64,000 bases of DNA. Origin: Selenomonas sp963544755. Lineage in GTDB: Bacteria; Bacillota; Negativicutes; Selenomonadales; Selenomonadaceae. Under the pieces are notes generated by a model. That model did not search any database. It was not told the origin of the DNA and saw nothing but the letters and a program-made list of their open reading frames with translations. This document shows, piece by piece, positions 17,162-26,450 of the stretch. The stretch spans positions 1 to 64,000 of the forward strand of contig CAUUGH010000001.1 in assembly GCA_963544755.1 (NCBI GenBank), written 5' to 3'. Position numbers and translations under genes: made by a program. Positions within the stretch are counted from its first letter, which is position 1; the number at the start of each line of letters is the position of its first letter.

Positions 17162-18205
17162 ATGAGCATGATAAAACTCGTCAATGTCAAGAAAAGCTAT
17201 TTGGCGCCGACAGGCGAAGTAACCGCATTAAACGGCATCGATCTTAGCATCGAGCGCGGCGAGATATATGGCATCATCGGTCTTTCGGGAGCCGGAAAAT
17301 CCACCTTGCTTCGCTGCATCAATATGCTTGAGCGACCAAGCGCAGGCAAGGTCATAGTTGACGGTAAAGATCTAACGGCGCTTAGTGAAGCACAACTTCG
17401 CCAAGAAAGAAAACGTATCGGCATGATCTTTCAGCAGTTTAATCTGCTTTCATCTTTGAGCGTTTATGATAATGTCGCCTTTGCACTTAGGCTTTCTAAA
17501 AAAGACGAAAAGACGATAAAAGAAAAAGTCATGTCGCTTCTTTCTTTAGTCGGACTTGCCGATAAAAAAGGACAATATCCAGCGCAGCTTTCCGGCGGAC
17601 AAAAGCAGCGTGTCGGCATTGCGCGCGCTTTAGCGTCCGATCCGAAAGTGCTGCTTTCTGACGAAGCGACAAGTGCGCTTGATCCACAGACGACGAAATC
17701 GATCCTAAAGCTCATCGCTGATGTCAATAAAAAATTCGGCTTGACCGTCGTCATCATCACGCATGAAATGCAGGTCATCAAGGATATTTGCGATAAAGTC
17801 GCCGTCATATCAGGCGGCGTTATCGCCGAACAAGGCTCTGTGCTAGATGTCTTTACAAAGCCTAAAGAGCATCTTACCAAAGAATTTATCAGCACGCTTC
17901 TTTCTGACGAGCTGCCGATCAATTACCGTCAAAAAGAGCTTTCGCCAACGCCTATTGCAGGTGGCGAGCTGCTTCTTAGGCTTACGTTTCTAGGTGAGCG
18001 TGCCGATGATCCTGTTATAGCCGATGTCATTCGCCGCTTTTGCCTTGATATTTCCATTCTCTACGGCACACTCGATCAGATAAAGAGCTTGCCATATGGG
18101 CGTATGATCGTCGGTATCAAAGGCGAGCAAGCGGAAATAGAGCGTGCGCTAGCCTACCTTGATACGCGCGATCTGAAAAAGGAGGTGATCGGCTATGTCC
18201 GCTGA
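17162..18205 (+). CDS. metN: Methionine ABC transporter ATP-binding protein
   Basis: 347 residues. Walker A GLSGAGKST, Q-loop, signature LSGGQKQRVGIARAL, Walker B VLLSDEATSALD, H-loop ITHEM. The C-terminal about 80 residues form the NIL/ACT-like regulatory domain (LRLTFLGERADDPVIADVIRR) through which methionine inhibits transport. Overlaps metI by 11 nt. Confidence 0.96.
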   Translation: MSMIKLVNVKKSYLAPTGEVTALNGIDLSIERGEIYGIIGLSGAGKSTLLRCINMLERPSAGKVIVDGKDLTALSEAQLRQERKRIGMIFQQFNLLSSLSVYDNVAFALRLSKKDEKTIKEKVMSLLSLVGLADKKGQYPAQLSGGQKQRVGIARALASDPKVLLSDEATSALDPQTTKSILKLIADVNKKFGLTVVIITHEMQVIKDICDKVAVISGGVIAEQGSVLDVFTKPKEHLTKEFISTLLSDELPINYRQKELSPTPIAGGELLLRLTFLGERADDPVIADVIRRFCLDISILYGTLDQIKSLPYGRMIVGIKGEQAEIERALAYLDTRDLKKEVIGYVR

Positions 18206-18848
18206 TCTGCTAACGCTTTTAATAAAAGCGCTCGGCGAAACAGTTTACATGGTTGCCGTTTCCATGCTTGTCGCAAGTCTTATCGGTGTGCCGCTCGGCG
18301 TGCTGCTTGCCGTAACGGCAAAAGCTGAGATCCTTGCCGCGCCGCTTTTTAATCGTTTGCTAGCTGGCTTGGTCAATGCCCTGCGCTCTATACCGTTTAT
18401 CATCTTGCTGGTGGCTATCATTCCGTTTACACGTCTTATTGTCGGCACATCCATCGGCACGACGGCGGCGATGGTGCCGCTTGTGCTTGCCTCTTTTCCT
18501 TTTATCGGCAGACAAGTCGAAACGTCGCTTAAAGAAGTGCCGAAAGGACTCGTAGAAGCTGCACTGGCTATGGGCGCGACACCCCTTCAGATCATTTGCC
18601 GCGTGCTTTTGCCGGAAGCCTTGCCCGGCATCGTCGCCCAACTGACGACAGTCGTCATCGCCTTAGTCGGCGAATCGGCGATGGCCGGCGCGGTCGGCGG
18701 CGGTGGTCTTGGCGATCTGGCGATTCGCTACGGCTACCAGCGCTTTCGCCCGGACATCATGATCGCAACCGTCGTCATACTCATAGTTTTGGTGCAGATC
18801 GTTCAATTCATGGGCAATCGTTTGGCAGCACACTTAAGGAAACACTGA
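18195..18848 (+). CDS. metI: Methionine ABC transporter permease
   Basis: 217 residues, five membrane helices, with the EAA-type coupling loop (EAALAMGATPLQIICRVLLPEA) typical of MetI. Start ATG lies inside the end of metN, preceded by AAAAAGGAGGTGATCGG. Its last residues (RKH) and stop codon coincide with the start of a family-A repeat. Confidence 0.96.
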   Translation: MSADLLTLLIKALGETVYMVAVSMLVASLIGVPLGVLLAVTAKAEILAAPLFNRLLAGLVNALRSIPFIILLVAIIPFTRLIVGTSIGTTAAMVPLVLASFPFIGRQVETSLKEVPKGLVEAALAMGATPLQIICRVLLPEALPGIVAQLTTVVIALVGESAMAGAVGGGGLGDLAIRYGYQRFRPDIMIATVVILIVLVQIVQFMGNRLAAHLRKH

Positions 18849-18854
18849 TAAATA
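18836..18854. repeat. Intergenic repeat, family A (end fragment)
   Basis: AGGAAACACTGATAAATAG, matching the left end of family A. It supplies Lys, His and the TGA of MetI. Confidence 0.55.
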
Positions 18855-18903
18855 GTTCATAGTATAAACAAAAACAAAGAAAACATCATGAGGAGGAATC
18901 TTT

Positions 18904-19704
18904 ATGAAAAAATGGCTTATCGCCTTATTTTCGCTTACACTTTTGCTATTTTGTCTGGCAGGCTGCGCCGGACAAGACGCCGCTAAAACCATCAAGGTTG
19001 GTGCAACGCCGGTGCCGCACGCTGAAATCCTCGAAATCGTTAAACCGCTGCTTGAAAAAGAAGGCTATCAATTGGAGATCATCGAATTTACTGATTATGT
19101 GCAGCCAAATATCGCCTTAAACGATAAAGAAATCGACGCAAATTTTTTCCAACATCTGCCATATCTTAATAATTTTACATCAGAACACAAAGAAATGCAG
19201 CTTTCTAACGCCGGCGGTATTCACATCGAGCCGATGGGCATTTATTCTCGAAAGTTTAAGTCACTTAGCGATCTAAAAGACGGCGCTGTCGTCGCTATTC
19301 CGAACGATCCGACGAACGGCGGACGTTCACTCTTACTTTTAGAAAAAGCGGGGCTGCTAAAGCTGACAAAAGATGCCGGCATGAACCCGACGATACAAGA
19401 TATTGCAGAAAATAATAAAAATCTTCAATTTCAAGAAGTAGAAGCCGCCCAAGTGCCGCGCACGCTAGACGATGTTGATGCTGCCTTAATCAATACGAAC
19501 TATGCCATACAGGCAAGCCTTGCACCTACGAAAGATGCACTTCTTATCGAAGACAGCAGCTCGCCTTATGTAAACATTGTCGCTGTACGCAAGGGAGATG
19601 AAAAGCAGCCTAAGATCGAAGCATTGATGAAAGCCCTGCAAGGCGAGCAAGTCAAAAAATTCATCAATGAAAAATATAAAGGCGTCATCGTCCCTGCGTT
19701 TTGA
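18904..19704 (+). CDS. metQ: Methionine-binding lipoprotein
   Basis: 266 residues. Lipoprotein signal with lipobox LAGC (Cys about 22), then a NlpA/MetQ periplasmic-binding fold (IKVGATPVPHAEILEIVKPL, ANFFQHLPYLNNF, VAIPNDPTNGGRSLLLLEKAG). Captures D/L-methionine for MetNI. SD GAGGAGG upstream of the ATG; 55 nt after metI. Confidence 0.96.
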   Translation: MKKWLIALFSLTLLLFCLAGCAGQDAAKTIKVGATPVPHAEILEIVKPLLEKEGYQLEIIEFTDYVQPNIALNDKEIDANFFQHLPYLNNFTSEHKEMQLSNAGGIHIEPMGIYSRKFKSLSDLKDGAVVAIPNDPTNGGRSLLLLEKAGLLKLTKDAGMNPTIQDIAENNKNLQFQEVEAAQVPRTLDDVDAALINTNYAIQASLAPTKDALLIEDSSSPYVNIVAVRKGDEKQPKIEALMKALQGEQVKKFINEKYKGVIVPAF

Positions 19705-19741
19705 TAAAAGCCGGAAAATAGCTAAGAAAGGATGAAGGTTT

Positions 19742-21178
19742 ATGCGCTTGCATTTTTTGTATAAATTGCTGCTTGCCGTAGGGTTTAGTGCCCTTTTAGC
19801 GACAGGTACGGCTTTTGCAGCACCGATCCTTTCCGAAAACGCCCACGGTCATGATGTATTAAAACTGCAAAAAGAGCTTAAACGCACAGGCTATTTGACA
19901 GATGAACCAAACGGTATTTTTGATACCCACACGAAAAATGCTGTGCTTGCCTTTCAACGTGAGGAAAATCTTGCCGAAACGGGCATTGTTGACCGTGCGA
20001 TGTGGCAGCTCTTGCGAAAAAAGCCCACGCAAAAAGCTTCTGCGATAGCTGCGATGCCTACGGTAGACCAAGCGGCAAGCCTACCTGAAAAAACGCCGTT
20101 AAATGAAGCGGCAAGTGTGAGCGAAGTAACGCCGCCGGTAAAAAAAACCATCCCCCCACTTGCTGAAAAACAAGATCTAAAGCAATCAGAACGCCTGATT
20201 AATGTAAAATCTGCAAACCAATCGGCAAGTGCGCTTGCGGTAACGTCGCAAGAAAAAAAAGCACCGGAGCCGCCTGAGGTAACGCCACAGGTAAAGCAAG
20301 AGCCAAGCACTCGTATGGCTGCTCCTGCACCGCGCCATTTGGCAAATATTCCCGATGTTGATCCTGCGCCGTGGCGTTCGGCAAACAGCCCCCCAAAGCA
20401 GCCGATAAAGAGCGAGGCGATAAGCGCAGAGGAAAAAGCTGCGCCAAAAACTGCGATAAGCGCAGATAGCGAAAAGCCTACGCCAAGTCGGAGCGAACGC
20501 CTGCTTGACATAAAGCCGATAAATACTAAGGCGACAAGCGCAGAGGAAAAAGCCGCGCCAAAAACTGCGATAAGCGCAGATAGCGAAAAGCCTGCGCTAG
20601 GTCGGAGCGAACGCCTGCTTGACATAAAGCCGATAAATACTAAGGCGACAAGTGCGCCGCGCGTAATGCCCACAGCACCGAAGATGCCGCTTCCTGATGC
20701 CCAACCTGTAGAGAGTGCCAAAGATACCTTGACAAATAACAGCAAAGCACCCTTTTTAACGCCGCGCATACAAAATGCGCCGGAAGGGCTTCCCATATTG
20801 CTCTCTACGAAGGTCGCAGCGCTTATTGAAACGGCAAAAAAATACATCGGTACGCCATATCAATTCGGCGGCACAACACCGGAAGCTTTTGATTGCTCGG
20901 GCTATCTTCAGTATGTGTTTAAGGAAAACGGCATTACGATTCCGCGCACAGCAGACGAACAATTTAAGCTCGGTAGAAATATATCTACTACCGATCTGGT
21001 AACAGGCGATCTCGTGTTTTTTGAAACCTCTGCCGCCGGCGCGTCGCACTGTGGCATTTACTTAGGCGACGGCAAATTCATCCATGCATCGACGAGCAAG
21101 GGCGTGCGTATTGATGAGCTTTCCAGCAGCTATTGGCGCACACATTATTATGCCAGCAAACATATCGTTGATGAATGA
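19742..21178 (+). CDS. NlpC/P60 cell-wall endopeptidase with peptidoglycan-binding domain
   Basis: 478 residues. Signal peptide 1-26, a peptidoglycan-binding type 1 domain (about 33-95, HDVLKLQKELKRTGYLT), a long Pro/Ala/Lys linker (about 100-345) and a C-terminal NlpC/P60 domain with catalytic Cys385 (FDCSGYLQYVF), His436 (ASHCGIYLGDG) and a further His near 448. Probably cuts D-Glu/gamma-DAP stem-peptide bonds. The linker contains two copies of a 38-residue unit (see repeat at 20422). 37 nt after metQ, so possibly read through from metNIQ. Confidence 0.93.
   Translation: MRLHFLYKLLLAVGFSALLATGTAFAAPILSENAHGHDVLKLQKELKRTGYLTDEPNGIFDTHTKNAVLAFQREENLAETGIVDRAMWQLLRKKPTQKASAIAAMPTVDQAASLPEKTPLNEAASVSEVTPPVKKTIPPLAEKQDLKQSERLINVKSANQSASALAVTSQEKKAPEPPEVTPQVKQEPSTRMAAPAPRHLANIPDVDPAPWRSANSPPKQPIKSEAISAEEKAAPKTAISADSEKPTPSRSERLLDIKPINTKATSAEEKAAPKTAISADSEKPALGRSERLLDIKPINTKATSAPRVMPTAPKMPLPDAQPVESAKDTLTNNSKAPFLTPRIQNAPEGLPILLSTKVAALIETAKKYIGTPYQFGGTTPEAFDCSGYLQYVFKENGITIPRTADEQFKLGRNISTTDLVTGDLVFFETSAAGASHCGIYLGDGKFIHASTSKGVRIDELSSSYWRTHYYASKHIVDE
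20422..20649 (+). repeat. In-frame tandem repeat (2 x 114 bp) in the NlpC/P60 linker
   Basis: Two consecutive 114-bp units (20422-20535 and 20536-20649) encoding SAEEKAAPKTAISADSEKP followed by RSERLLDIKPINTKAT. Few substitutions separate them, so the duplication is recent and could vary in number between strains. Confidence 0.9.
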
Positions 21179-21247
21179 ACTTTTAGGACAGCATTGTTTC
21201 TAGGTGTTTTTACAAGATACCGCAAAAGAAAGGACAGGCGAGATTGT

Positions 21248-23281
21248 ATGACTATGCAAAAAGAAGAAACGGCAAAGAAAAAGCGTTATGTCATCGTCGG
21301 CGGTGTAGCTGGCGGCGCAACAGCGGCGGCACGTTTGCGGCGCCTGGATAAGGATGCAAGCATCGTACTTTTAGAGCGCGGCGCACATATTTCTTTTGCA
21401 AATTGCGGTTTGCCATATTATGTAGGCGATGAGATCAAAGAAAGTGAGCGGCTTTTACTTATGACGCCGGAGCTTTTTTGCGAGCGTTTTGCTGTAGATG
21501 TACGCACGAAAAGCGAGGTCACACAGGTCGATGTCGAAAAGCGTTGTGTGTATGTAAAAAAGGCTACAGGCGAAATTTATGAAGAGACATATGACGCGCT
21601 TTTGCTGTCGCCCGGCGCAAAGCCGCTTCGCCCACCGATTTTAGGCATCGAAAGTCCGCGCATCCTTACCTTACGAAATGTGGCAGATGCCGCAGCCTTG
21701 CGCCGCTTAGCCGATCTTCACGAGGGGCGCGGCAGAAGCATCGTCGTAGGCGGCGGCTTCATCGGCGTTGAGATGGCAGAAAATCTCAGACGGCGGGGGC
21801 TTTCGGTCACGTTGATCGAAGCTGCGCCGCATTTACTTGCGCCGTTTGATACGGATATGGCAAAAATTGCAGAAAAAGAGCTAAATGACAACGGTGTCGG
21901 TTTGCTCCTTGGCGACGGCGTGCAAGAATTTAAGGAAGAAGCTGAAGGCATCAGTGTGCGCTTGGCAAGTGGGCGCGAGGTAAAAGCCGATTTTATAGTG
22001 CTGGCTATCGGCGTGCGTCCTGATACAGAGTTTTTGCAAGAAAGCGCCATCGCACTCGGCGAAAGAGGGCATATTCTTGTGGATGAGCATATGCAAACAA
22101 ACATTCCTTTTGTCTACGCTGTAGGCGACGCTGTATTAACGCTTGATCGCCAGACGAAAAAGCCTGCTGCGCTACCGCTGGCAGGGCCTGCAAATCGGCA
22201 GGGACGCATTGCCGCTGACAACATGGCTGGCATAAGGCGCGTCTATGACGGCTTTGTCGGCACGGCGATTCTCAAGGTGTTTGATTTAACGGCAGCTAGC
22301 GTCGGTAAAAATGAGCGTACGTTAGAGCGTGAGGGGCTAAACTATGGCAAAGATTACCGCGTGGCGCTCTTGCACCCGTTAGCACACGTCGGCTATTATC
22401 CGGGCGCACAGATGATGACGTTAAAACTCATCTACAGTGCAAGTAAACCCGTCGGTAAGATCTTAGGAGCGCAAATCATCGGCACCGACGGTGTAAAGGC
22501 GCGTATTGATACACTTTCGGCGGCGATTGCCATGGGTGCTGATATAGATTTTTTGACGAGTTTAGAGCTTTCCTACGCACCGCCTTTTGGCGCGGCAAAA
22601 GATCCCATAAATATGGCAGGCTATATGGCAGAAAACGATTTGGCAGGACTCGTGCAGTTTTTGCCTGTCGATAAGCTTGCAGCAGCCGTAGATGAAGGGC
22701 TGTATGTGCTTGACGTGCGTACGCCGATCGAGCTTGCAAGTGCGCCGGTACCATCAGATGTGCAGATTCCGCTCGATGAATTAAGAGGACGCCTTGATGA
22801 ATTAGATCGCACGGTGCGTTGGGCAGTGCTTTGTAATGTCGGTCAGCGTGCCTACAATGCAGCGCGTTTTTTAGCACAAGAAGGCTACGATGTCAAAGTC
22901 GTCGCCGGCGGCTGTGTTTCACTGGCGATGGCGGCATTTACAGCATCGCCGGCGGCCGGTGCGCCTTATACGACTCAAAAAGAGCGGAAAAAAGATGCAC
23001 AGCTTGATAAAATAGAAGCTATAGCCAAGGAAATTGATTTGACAGGACTTAGCTGCCCCGGTCCATTGATGGAGCTGCAAAAAGCAATGGAACGCCTGCG
23101 CTCCGGCAGCGTGCTTTTGGCGCGTGCATCTGATCCGGGCTTTTATGCAGACAGCGCGGCATGGGCCGGTGCGGCAGGGCATAAGGTAATTTCTCGTAAA
23201 AAAGAAAATGGTATCGTCATCGTTAAGATCAAAAAAGCAGGAGCAGATGAAAGAGCAGACGATGCTGCGGAGGATGGCTAG
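21248..23281 (+). CDS. CoA-disulfide reductase-like flavoprotein fused to rhodanese and TusA-like domains
   Basis: 677 residues from the chosen ATG (an upstream in-frame TTG at 21194 lacks support). Domains in order: FAD/NAD-dependent disulfide reductase with GGVAGGATAAARLRR and the single redox Cys53 in FANCGLPYYVG (about 10-455); rhodanese domain (about 460-560) with CNVGQRA as the active loop; TusA/SirA domain (about 590-655) with the LSCPGP motif. The combination implies persulfide or CoA-disulfide handling. Immediately followed by a DsrE-family gene, which in related bacteria can be fused to this protein. Confidence 0.92.
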   Translation: MTMQKEETAKKKRYVIVGGVAGGATAAARLRRLDKDASIVLLERGAHISFANCGLPYYVGDEIKESERLLLMTPELFCERFAVDVRTKSEVTQVDVEKRCVYVKKATGEIYEETYDALLLSPGAKPLRPPILGIESPRILTLRNVADAAALRRLADLHEGRGRSIVVGGGFIGVEMAENLRRRGLSVTLIEAAPHLLAPFDTDMAKIAEKELNDNGVGLLLGDGVQEFKEEAEGISVRLASGREVKADFIVLAIGVRPDTEFLQESAIALGERGHILVDEHMQTNIPFVYAVGDAVLTLDRQTKKPAALPLAGPANRQGRIAADNMAGIRRVYDGFVGTAILKVFDLTAASVGKNERTLEREGLNYGKDYRVALLHPLAHVGYYPGAQMMTLKLIYSASKPVGKILGAQIIGTDGVKARIDTLSAAIAMGADIDFLTSLELSYAPPFGAAKDPINMAGYMAENDLAGLVQFLPVDKLAAAVDEGLYVLDVRTPIELASAPVPSDVQIPLDELRGRLDELDRTVRWAVLCNVGQRAYNAARFLAQEGYDVKVVAGGCVSLAMAAFTASPAAGAPYTTQKERKKDAQLDKIEAIAKEIDLTGLSCPGPLMELQKAMERLRSGSVLLARASDPGFYADSAAWAGAAGHKVISRKKENGIVIVKIKKAGADERADDAAEDG

Positions 23282-23778
23282 GTGAGCTTAATTTACCGAG
23301 CAAGGCAAAAAAGCTAAAGACGATCGTTGTTTTTAGCGGCGATCTGGATAAGGTATTAGCAGCTTTTGTAATCGCTAACGGTGCTATCGCCATGGGCAGC
23401 AAGGTCACGATGTTTTTTACTTTCTGGGGACTAAATGCCCTGCGCCGTAAAGAAGGTGCAGCCGTTAAAAAAGGCATCATCGATCGTATGTTTGGCTGGC
23501 TGATGCCGCGCGGCAGCAAAGCGCTCTCGCTGTCGAAGCTGCACATGGGCGGCATAGGCACACGTCTTATGCGCCATGTCATGCGAGAAAAAGGCGTCGC
23601 CTCCTTAGAAAGCCTGATAGATAGTGCTGTTTCAGGCGGCGTAGAGATCGTTGCCTGCCAGATGTCGATGGATGTCATGGGCATACACGCCGAAGAATTG
23701 ATAGATGGTGTAAGCCCTGGCGGCGTTGCAGCTTACTTAGCAAAAGCAGAGCAATCTGACACGAATCTATTTATTTGA
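23282..23778 (+). CDS. DsrE-family sulfur-carrier-like protein, start region out of frame
   Basis: The body (KTIVVFSGDLDKVLAAFVIA ... CQMSMDVMGIHAEEL) is a DsrE/F-type domain that fits the preceding sulfur-transfer protein. The reading frame carrying it has no ATG, GTG or TTG until 23392, which would remove the first beta strand. A GTG at 23282, directly after the upstream stop and 8 nt from a GGAGG SD, is ideally placed but in the wrong frame. It runs through an A6 tract (23307-23312) to an early TAA. One extra A, or a -1 slip on AAA, would join them into an intact protein of about 165 residues. Sequencing error, mutation or slippage are all possible. Confidence 0.75.
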
Positions 23779-23825
23779 AAAAGGCACGCGCTTTTAGCTT
23801 GACTGCTAAAAGCGCGTGCCTTTTT
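23778..23825. terminator. Bidirectional intrinsic terminator
   Basis: A perfect 21-bp stem (23778-23798 with 23805-23825), GC-rich centre flanked by A5/T5, lies between the convergent dsrE and DUF438 genes. Confidence 0.93.
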
Positions 23826-23828
23826 AGC

Positions 23829-23887
23829 TAACCGCAGATAAATTTAGCAACTCATCTGCGTGAAGATTATCTTATCAGTGTTTTTTT
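23829..23887. repeat. Intergenic repeat, family A
   Basis: Starts AACCGCAGATAAATTTAGC, contains CTCATCTGCGTGAAGAT and ends CTTATCAGTGTTT; immediately follows the terminator. Confidence 0.7.
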
Positions 23888-23893
23888 AGAAAT

Positions 23894-25411
23894 TTAATCG
23901 GGGGCTTTTTCTGTCGCTATCGCCATATCCTTTCTTTTATGAAACTTTTCCATGGCTTTAGAAAAATCCTCGACGAGTTCAACAGTGCCGGTGTATTCGT
24001 CATTTTCATCATAGATAGCGAGATAGCGCACGCCGACAGGCTTACCTTTTATATAGCGGTAAATCTCCATGTGATCTCGCTTTTTCGCCTTAAAATCAGC
24101 TACGAGCTGCTCGATAACAGGTACGATGTTTACAGGATGGCAGTTATACACCTTACTGTCTAAGGCAAGGCGTGGGCGTGCAAAGACTCGCCCGGGGTTA
24201 GAAAAGAAGCGCAGCATTTCATCTTTATCAATGTAAGTGATGTCGATGGGCAAGAGATTTAAGATAGCTTCAAGTTGTTTGCAGCTAATTTCTCCCGTCG
24301 AAAGGCGCACCTTGCCGGCTTTTAGCAACTCGCGCTCTTTTTTTTCGGCAGCGGCGACATATTCTTCACCTGCTTGCCATATCGGCGCGTCTTTTATGAA
24401 AGAAATGCCAAATTCAGGCATATCGCGGTAAATTAAGAGCCAATCTTCTTTTGTAAAAAAGCGCAATGTCAAAGGAAAAAGGATCTGCTCTTCTTTATAG
24501 ATCATGTCACGGATGCGCTGAAAAAATGCAAGAACGCGCTCTTTTTGCGCACTAAGTTCTGCGCTAGGCACTTTTGCTAATGTGCGTAGCTCGCGCTTGA
24601 TTTCGTCATCTACGCCCCACATAACGCCTGAAGGACCGGTTACGCCGTAGCGATAAAGAAGCGTCATGAGCAGGGATTCTTTCTTGCCGTAGTGAGCATA
24701 GATGGCATTTAGCTCACTAAGAGGGCATTTGACGTTAAACGTTGCAGATGTGCTTAAAGAAGCGTCTAAGCGATCAAGAAGTGCCGCTAAACCTTGATTT
24801 TCAAGATGTAAGATCAAGAGCGGATGGCCTTTGGGCAGATCCTTTAAGTCAGATACATTTTCTAAAGCGGACGGTGTAGCAATATGACCGTGAAACAGCG
24901 CTGAGTGTATGTCGCAGAGCTTTTGCACCTCCTCTATAGGTGTGCCGCCATCTATAAGCTGCTGTTCGGCAGCTGAAATCTCCTCAGCCGAAACGCTTGC
25001 AAAATCTTTTACAAAATCGGCGCGGACAGCATCTAGCGATTCGCCGGCGGAAAGCCGCTGCAAAAAGCCGCTAAGAGATGCCGCTCTCTTTTTTGCGCCA
25101 TCGTCAATAGATGCTGCTCTTATATCGCAAGTGCCGGCGTTGGCATTTAGTGCGCCGTCATGGCAGCTAGAAGGCTTAAAAGAGCCCTCTTTGATCGTAA
25201 AACCGCGCTTTTTTAGCTCGCGCACGACATATTCAAGATCAAAGCCCTTTACCGCCGCGCCTTTAGGCAAGGTCATGACGCGCCCCATGACGTGTACGAC
25301 CATCGGGTTTTCAATCTCTTCAAAGCCTATTTCCGCCATCGCTCGTTTTAGCTCGGGAAATTCTGCCACCAGCTCAGCTACCGTCTTTTGTAAATCTAGT
25401 TCCTTTTTCAT
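23894..25411 (-). CDS. DUF438 protein: DUF1858-like, hemerythrin-like and PAS domains
   Basis: 505 residues. N-terminal DUF1858-like helix module (about 1-75), DUF438 region (about 100-170), a helical hemerythrin-like block with spaced His/Glu (HSALFHGHIATPSALEN, GHPLLILHLENQG, AIYAHYGKKESLL, KEEQILFPL; about 165-330), and a C-terminal PAS domain (about 385-495, DITYIDKDEMLRFFSNPGR). In Firmicutes such proteins are thought to sense oxygen, NO or redox state. Separately transcribed. The SD is an imperfect AGGAGCG-like site. Confidence 0.9.
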   Translation of the reverse strand: MKKELDLQKTVAELVAEFPELKRAMAEIGFEEIENPMVVHVMGRVMTLPKGAAVKGFDLEYVVRELKKRGFTIKEGSFKPSSCHDGALNANAGTCDIRAASIDDGAKKRAASLSGFLQRLSAGESLDAVRADFVKDFASVSAEEISAAEQQLIDGGTPIEEVQKLCDIHSALFHGHIATPSALENVSDLKDLPKGHPLLILHLENQGLAALLDRLDASLSTSATFNVKCPLSELNAIYAHYGKKESLLMTLLYRYGVTGPSGVMWGVDDEIKRELRTLAKVPSAELSAQKERVLAFFQRIRDMIYKEEQILFPLTLRFFTKEDWLLIYRDMPEFGISFIKDAPIWQAGEEYVAAAEKKERELLKAGKVRLSTGEISCKQLEAILNLLPIDITYIDKDEMLRFFSNPGRVFARPRLALDSKVYNCHPVNIVPVIEQLVADFKAKKRDHMEIYRYIKGKPVGVRYLAIYDENDEYTGTVELVEDFSKAMEKFHKRKDMAIATEKAPD

Positions 25412-25455
25412 AGCGCTCGCTCCTATTCTTCTTGCAGACTGTTGTCCTTAAATTT

Positions 25456-25485
25456 ATTATAACAAATATTTTTTTCCTATGTCGT
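25456..25485 (-). promoter_or_regulatory. Probable promoter of the DUF438 gene
   Basis: On the minus strand: ACGACA, 18 nt, TATAAT preceded by TGT (extended -10). It lies about 45-75 nt upstream of the start codon. Confidence 0.5.
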
Positions 25486-25529
25486 CATATTTGTTAAAAT
25501 ATCTACGAAGTAGATAAAAGTGTTTGCAG

Positions 25530-26372
25530 CTATTCGTAATATCCGGAAAAGACCTTTTCTGCAGGGCCTTTCATGTAAACATGGTTATTTTCTGCCCATT
25601 CGATATAAAGCCGACCGCCGTCAAGATCGATATGCGCCGCTCTTTTAGTGCGCCCCGTGAGCGAAGCGGCAACTAAAGTCGCACAAGAGCCTGTGCCGCA
25701 GGCAAGCGTTACAGCAGCGCCGCGCTCAAAGACGCGCATACGAATATGAGAGGCATCTTTTACCGTAGCAAATTCTACATTTGTCCTGTTTGGAAAGCGT
25801 GCGTGTCGCTCTAATATAGGGCCAAGCTGCTCTAGCGGCACAGCTTCGGCATCTTCGACGAAAATGACACAGTGCGGATTGCCCATGCAAACGCACGTCA
25901 TGGAAAATGTCTTACCTAAAGCTTCGATGGGCGCTTCTATGACATTTGCCGTGCCAAAGCCGTCAACCGGTATGCGATCAGCTGCTAAGACAGGCTCTTT
26001 CATATCGACTAGCACATCGACGCGCCTTTTATCAGCAAACTGCACTTGCGGCACGATAATTCCCGCGCCCGTTTCGACGGTAAACTCTTTTTTTTCACTC
26101 AAGCCCTCCATATGTACGACGCCGGCAAAGCAGCGAATACCGTTGCCGCACATCTCTGATTCACTGCCGTTTGCGTTTATGATACGCATACGAAAATCTG
26201 CCACCGAAGACTCCAGCACGAGAATTAGCCCGTCTGCACCAATGCCGTAGTGGCGATCACAAAGCTTTTTTGCCAATAAAGAAAGCTCTTCTTCTGTAAT
26301 TGACTCTGTAAAACCGTTTACAAGAATAAAATCGTTGCCGCAGCCTTGCCACTTTGTAAAAGAAAATGCCAT
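25530..26372 (-). CDS. dapF: Diaminopimelate epimerase
   Basis: 280 residues. Interconverts LL- and meso-diaminopimelate for lysine and peptidoglycan synthesis. The two catalytic cysteines are in EMCGNGIRCFAG (Cys75) and TLACGTGSCATLVAA. N-terminal KWQGCGNDFILV is also typical. Stands alone on the minus strand with the GGGGGTAAGAC SD region upstream. Confidence 0.97.
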   Translation of the reverse strand: MAFSFTKWQGCGNDFILVNGFTESITEEELSLLAKKLCDRHYGIGADGLILVLESSVADFRMRIINANGSESEMCGNGIRCFAGVVHMEGLSEKKEFTVETGAGIIVPQVQFADKRRVDVLVDMKEPVLAADRIPVDGFGTANVIEAPIEALGKTFSMTCVCMGNPHCVIFVEDAEAVPLEQLGPILERHARFPNRTNVEFATVKDASHIRMRVFERGAAVTLACGTGSCATLVAASLTGRTKRAAHIDLDGGRLYIEWAENNHVYMKGPAEKVFSGYYE

Positions 26373-26396
26373 AGTCTTACCCCCAAGAGTCTTTAT

Positions 26397-26450
26397 GAAT
26401 CACTGATAAATTCCGCTGCCCATCTTCACGCATTTTATCGGTGTTTGCTT
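26397..26450. repeat. Intergenic repeat, family A (short)
   Basis: Begins GAATCACTGATAAATTCC, contains CTGCCCATCTTCACGCAT and ends ATTTTATCGGTGTTTGC; a compact complete copy with both inverted ends, just upstream of dapF. Confidence 0.75.

Noticed and set aside
19954..20847. 297-codon minus-strand open frame opposite the NlpC/P60 gene
   Set aside because: Mirrors the repetitive linker of the sense gene, with Phe/Gly/Ser low complexity and no SD; the sense protein has signal peptide and catalytic motifs.
23225..23250. Programmed -1 frameshift fusing the CoA-disulfide reductase to DsrE at an upstream A6
   Set aside because: After a shift at 23231-23236 the new frame meets a TGA at 23248, so it cannot reach the DsrE frame.
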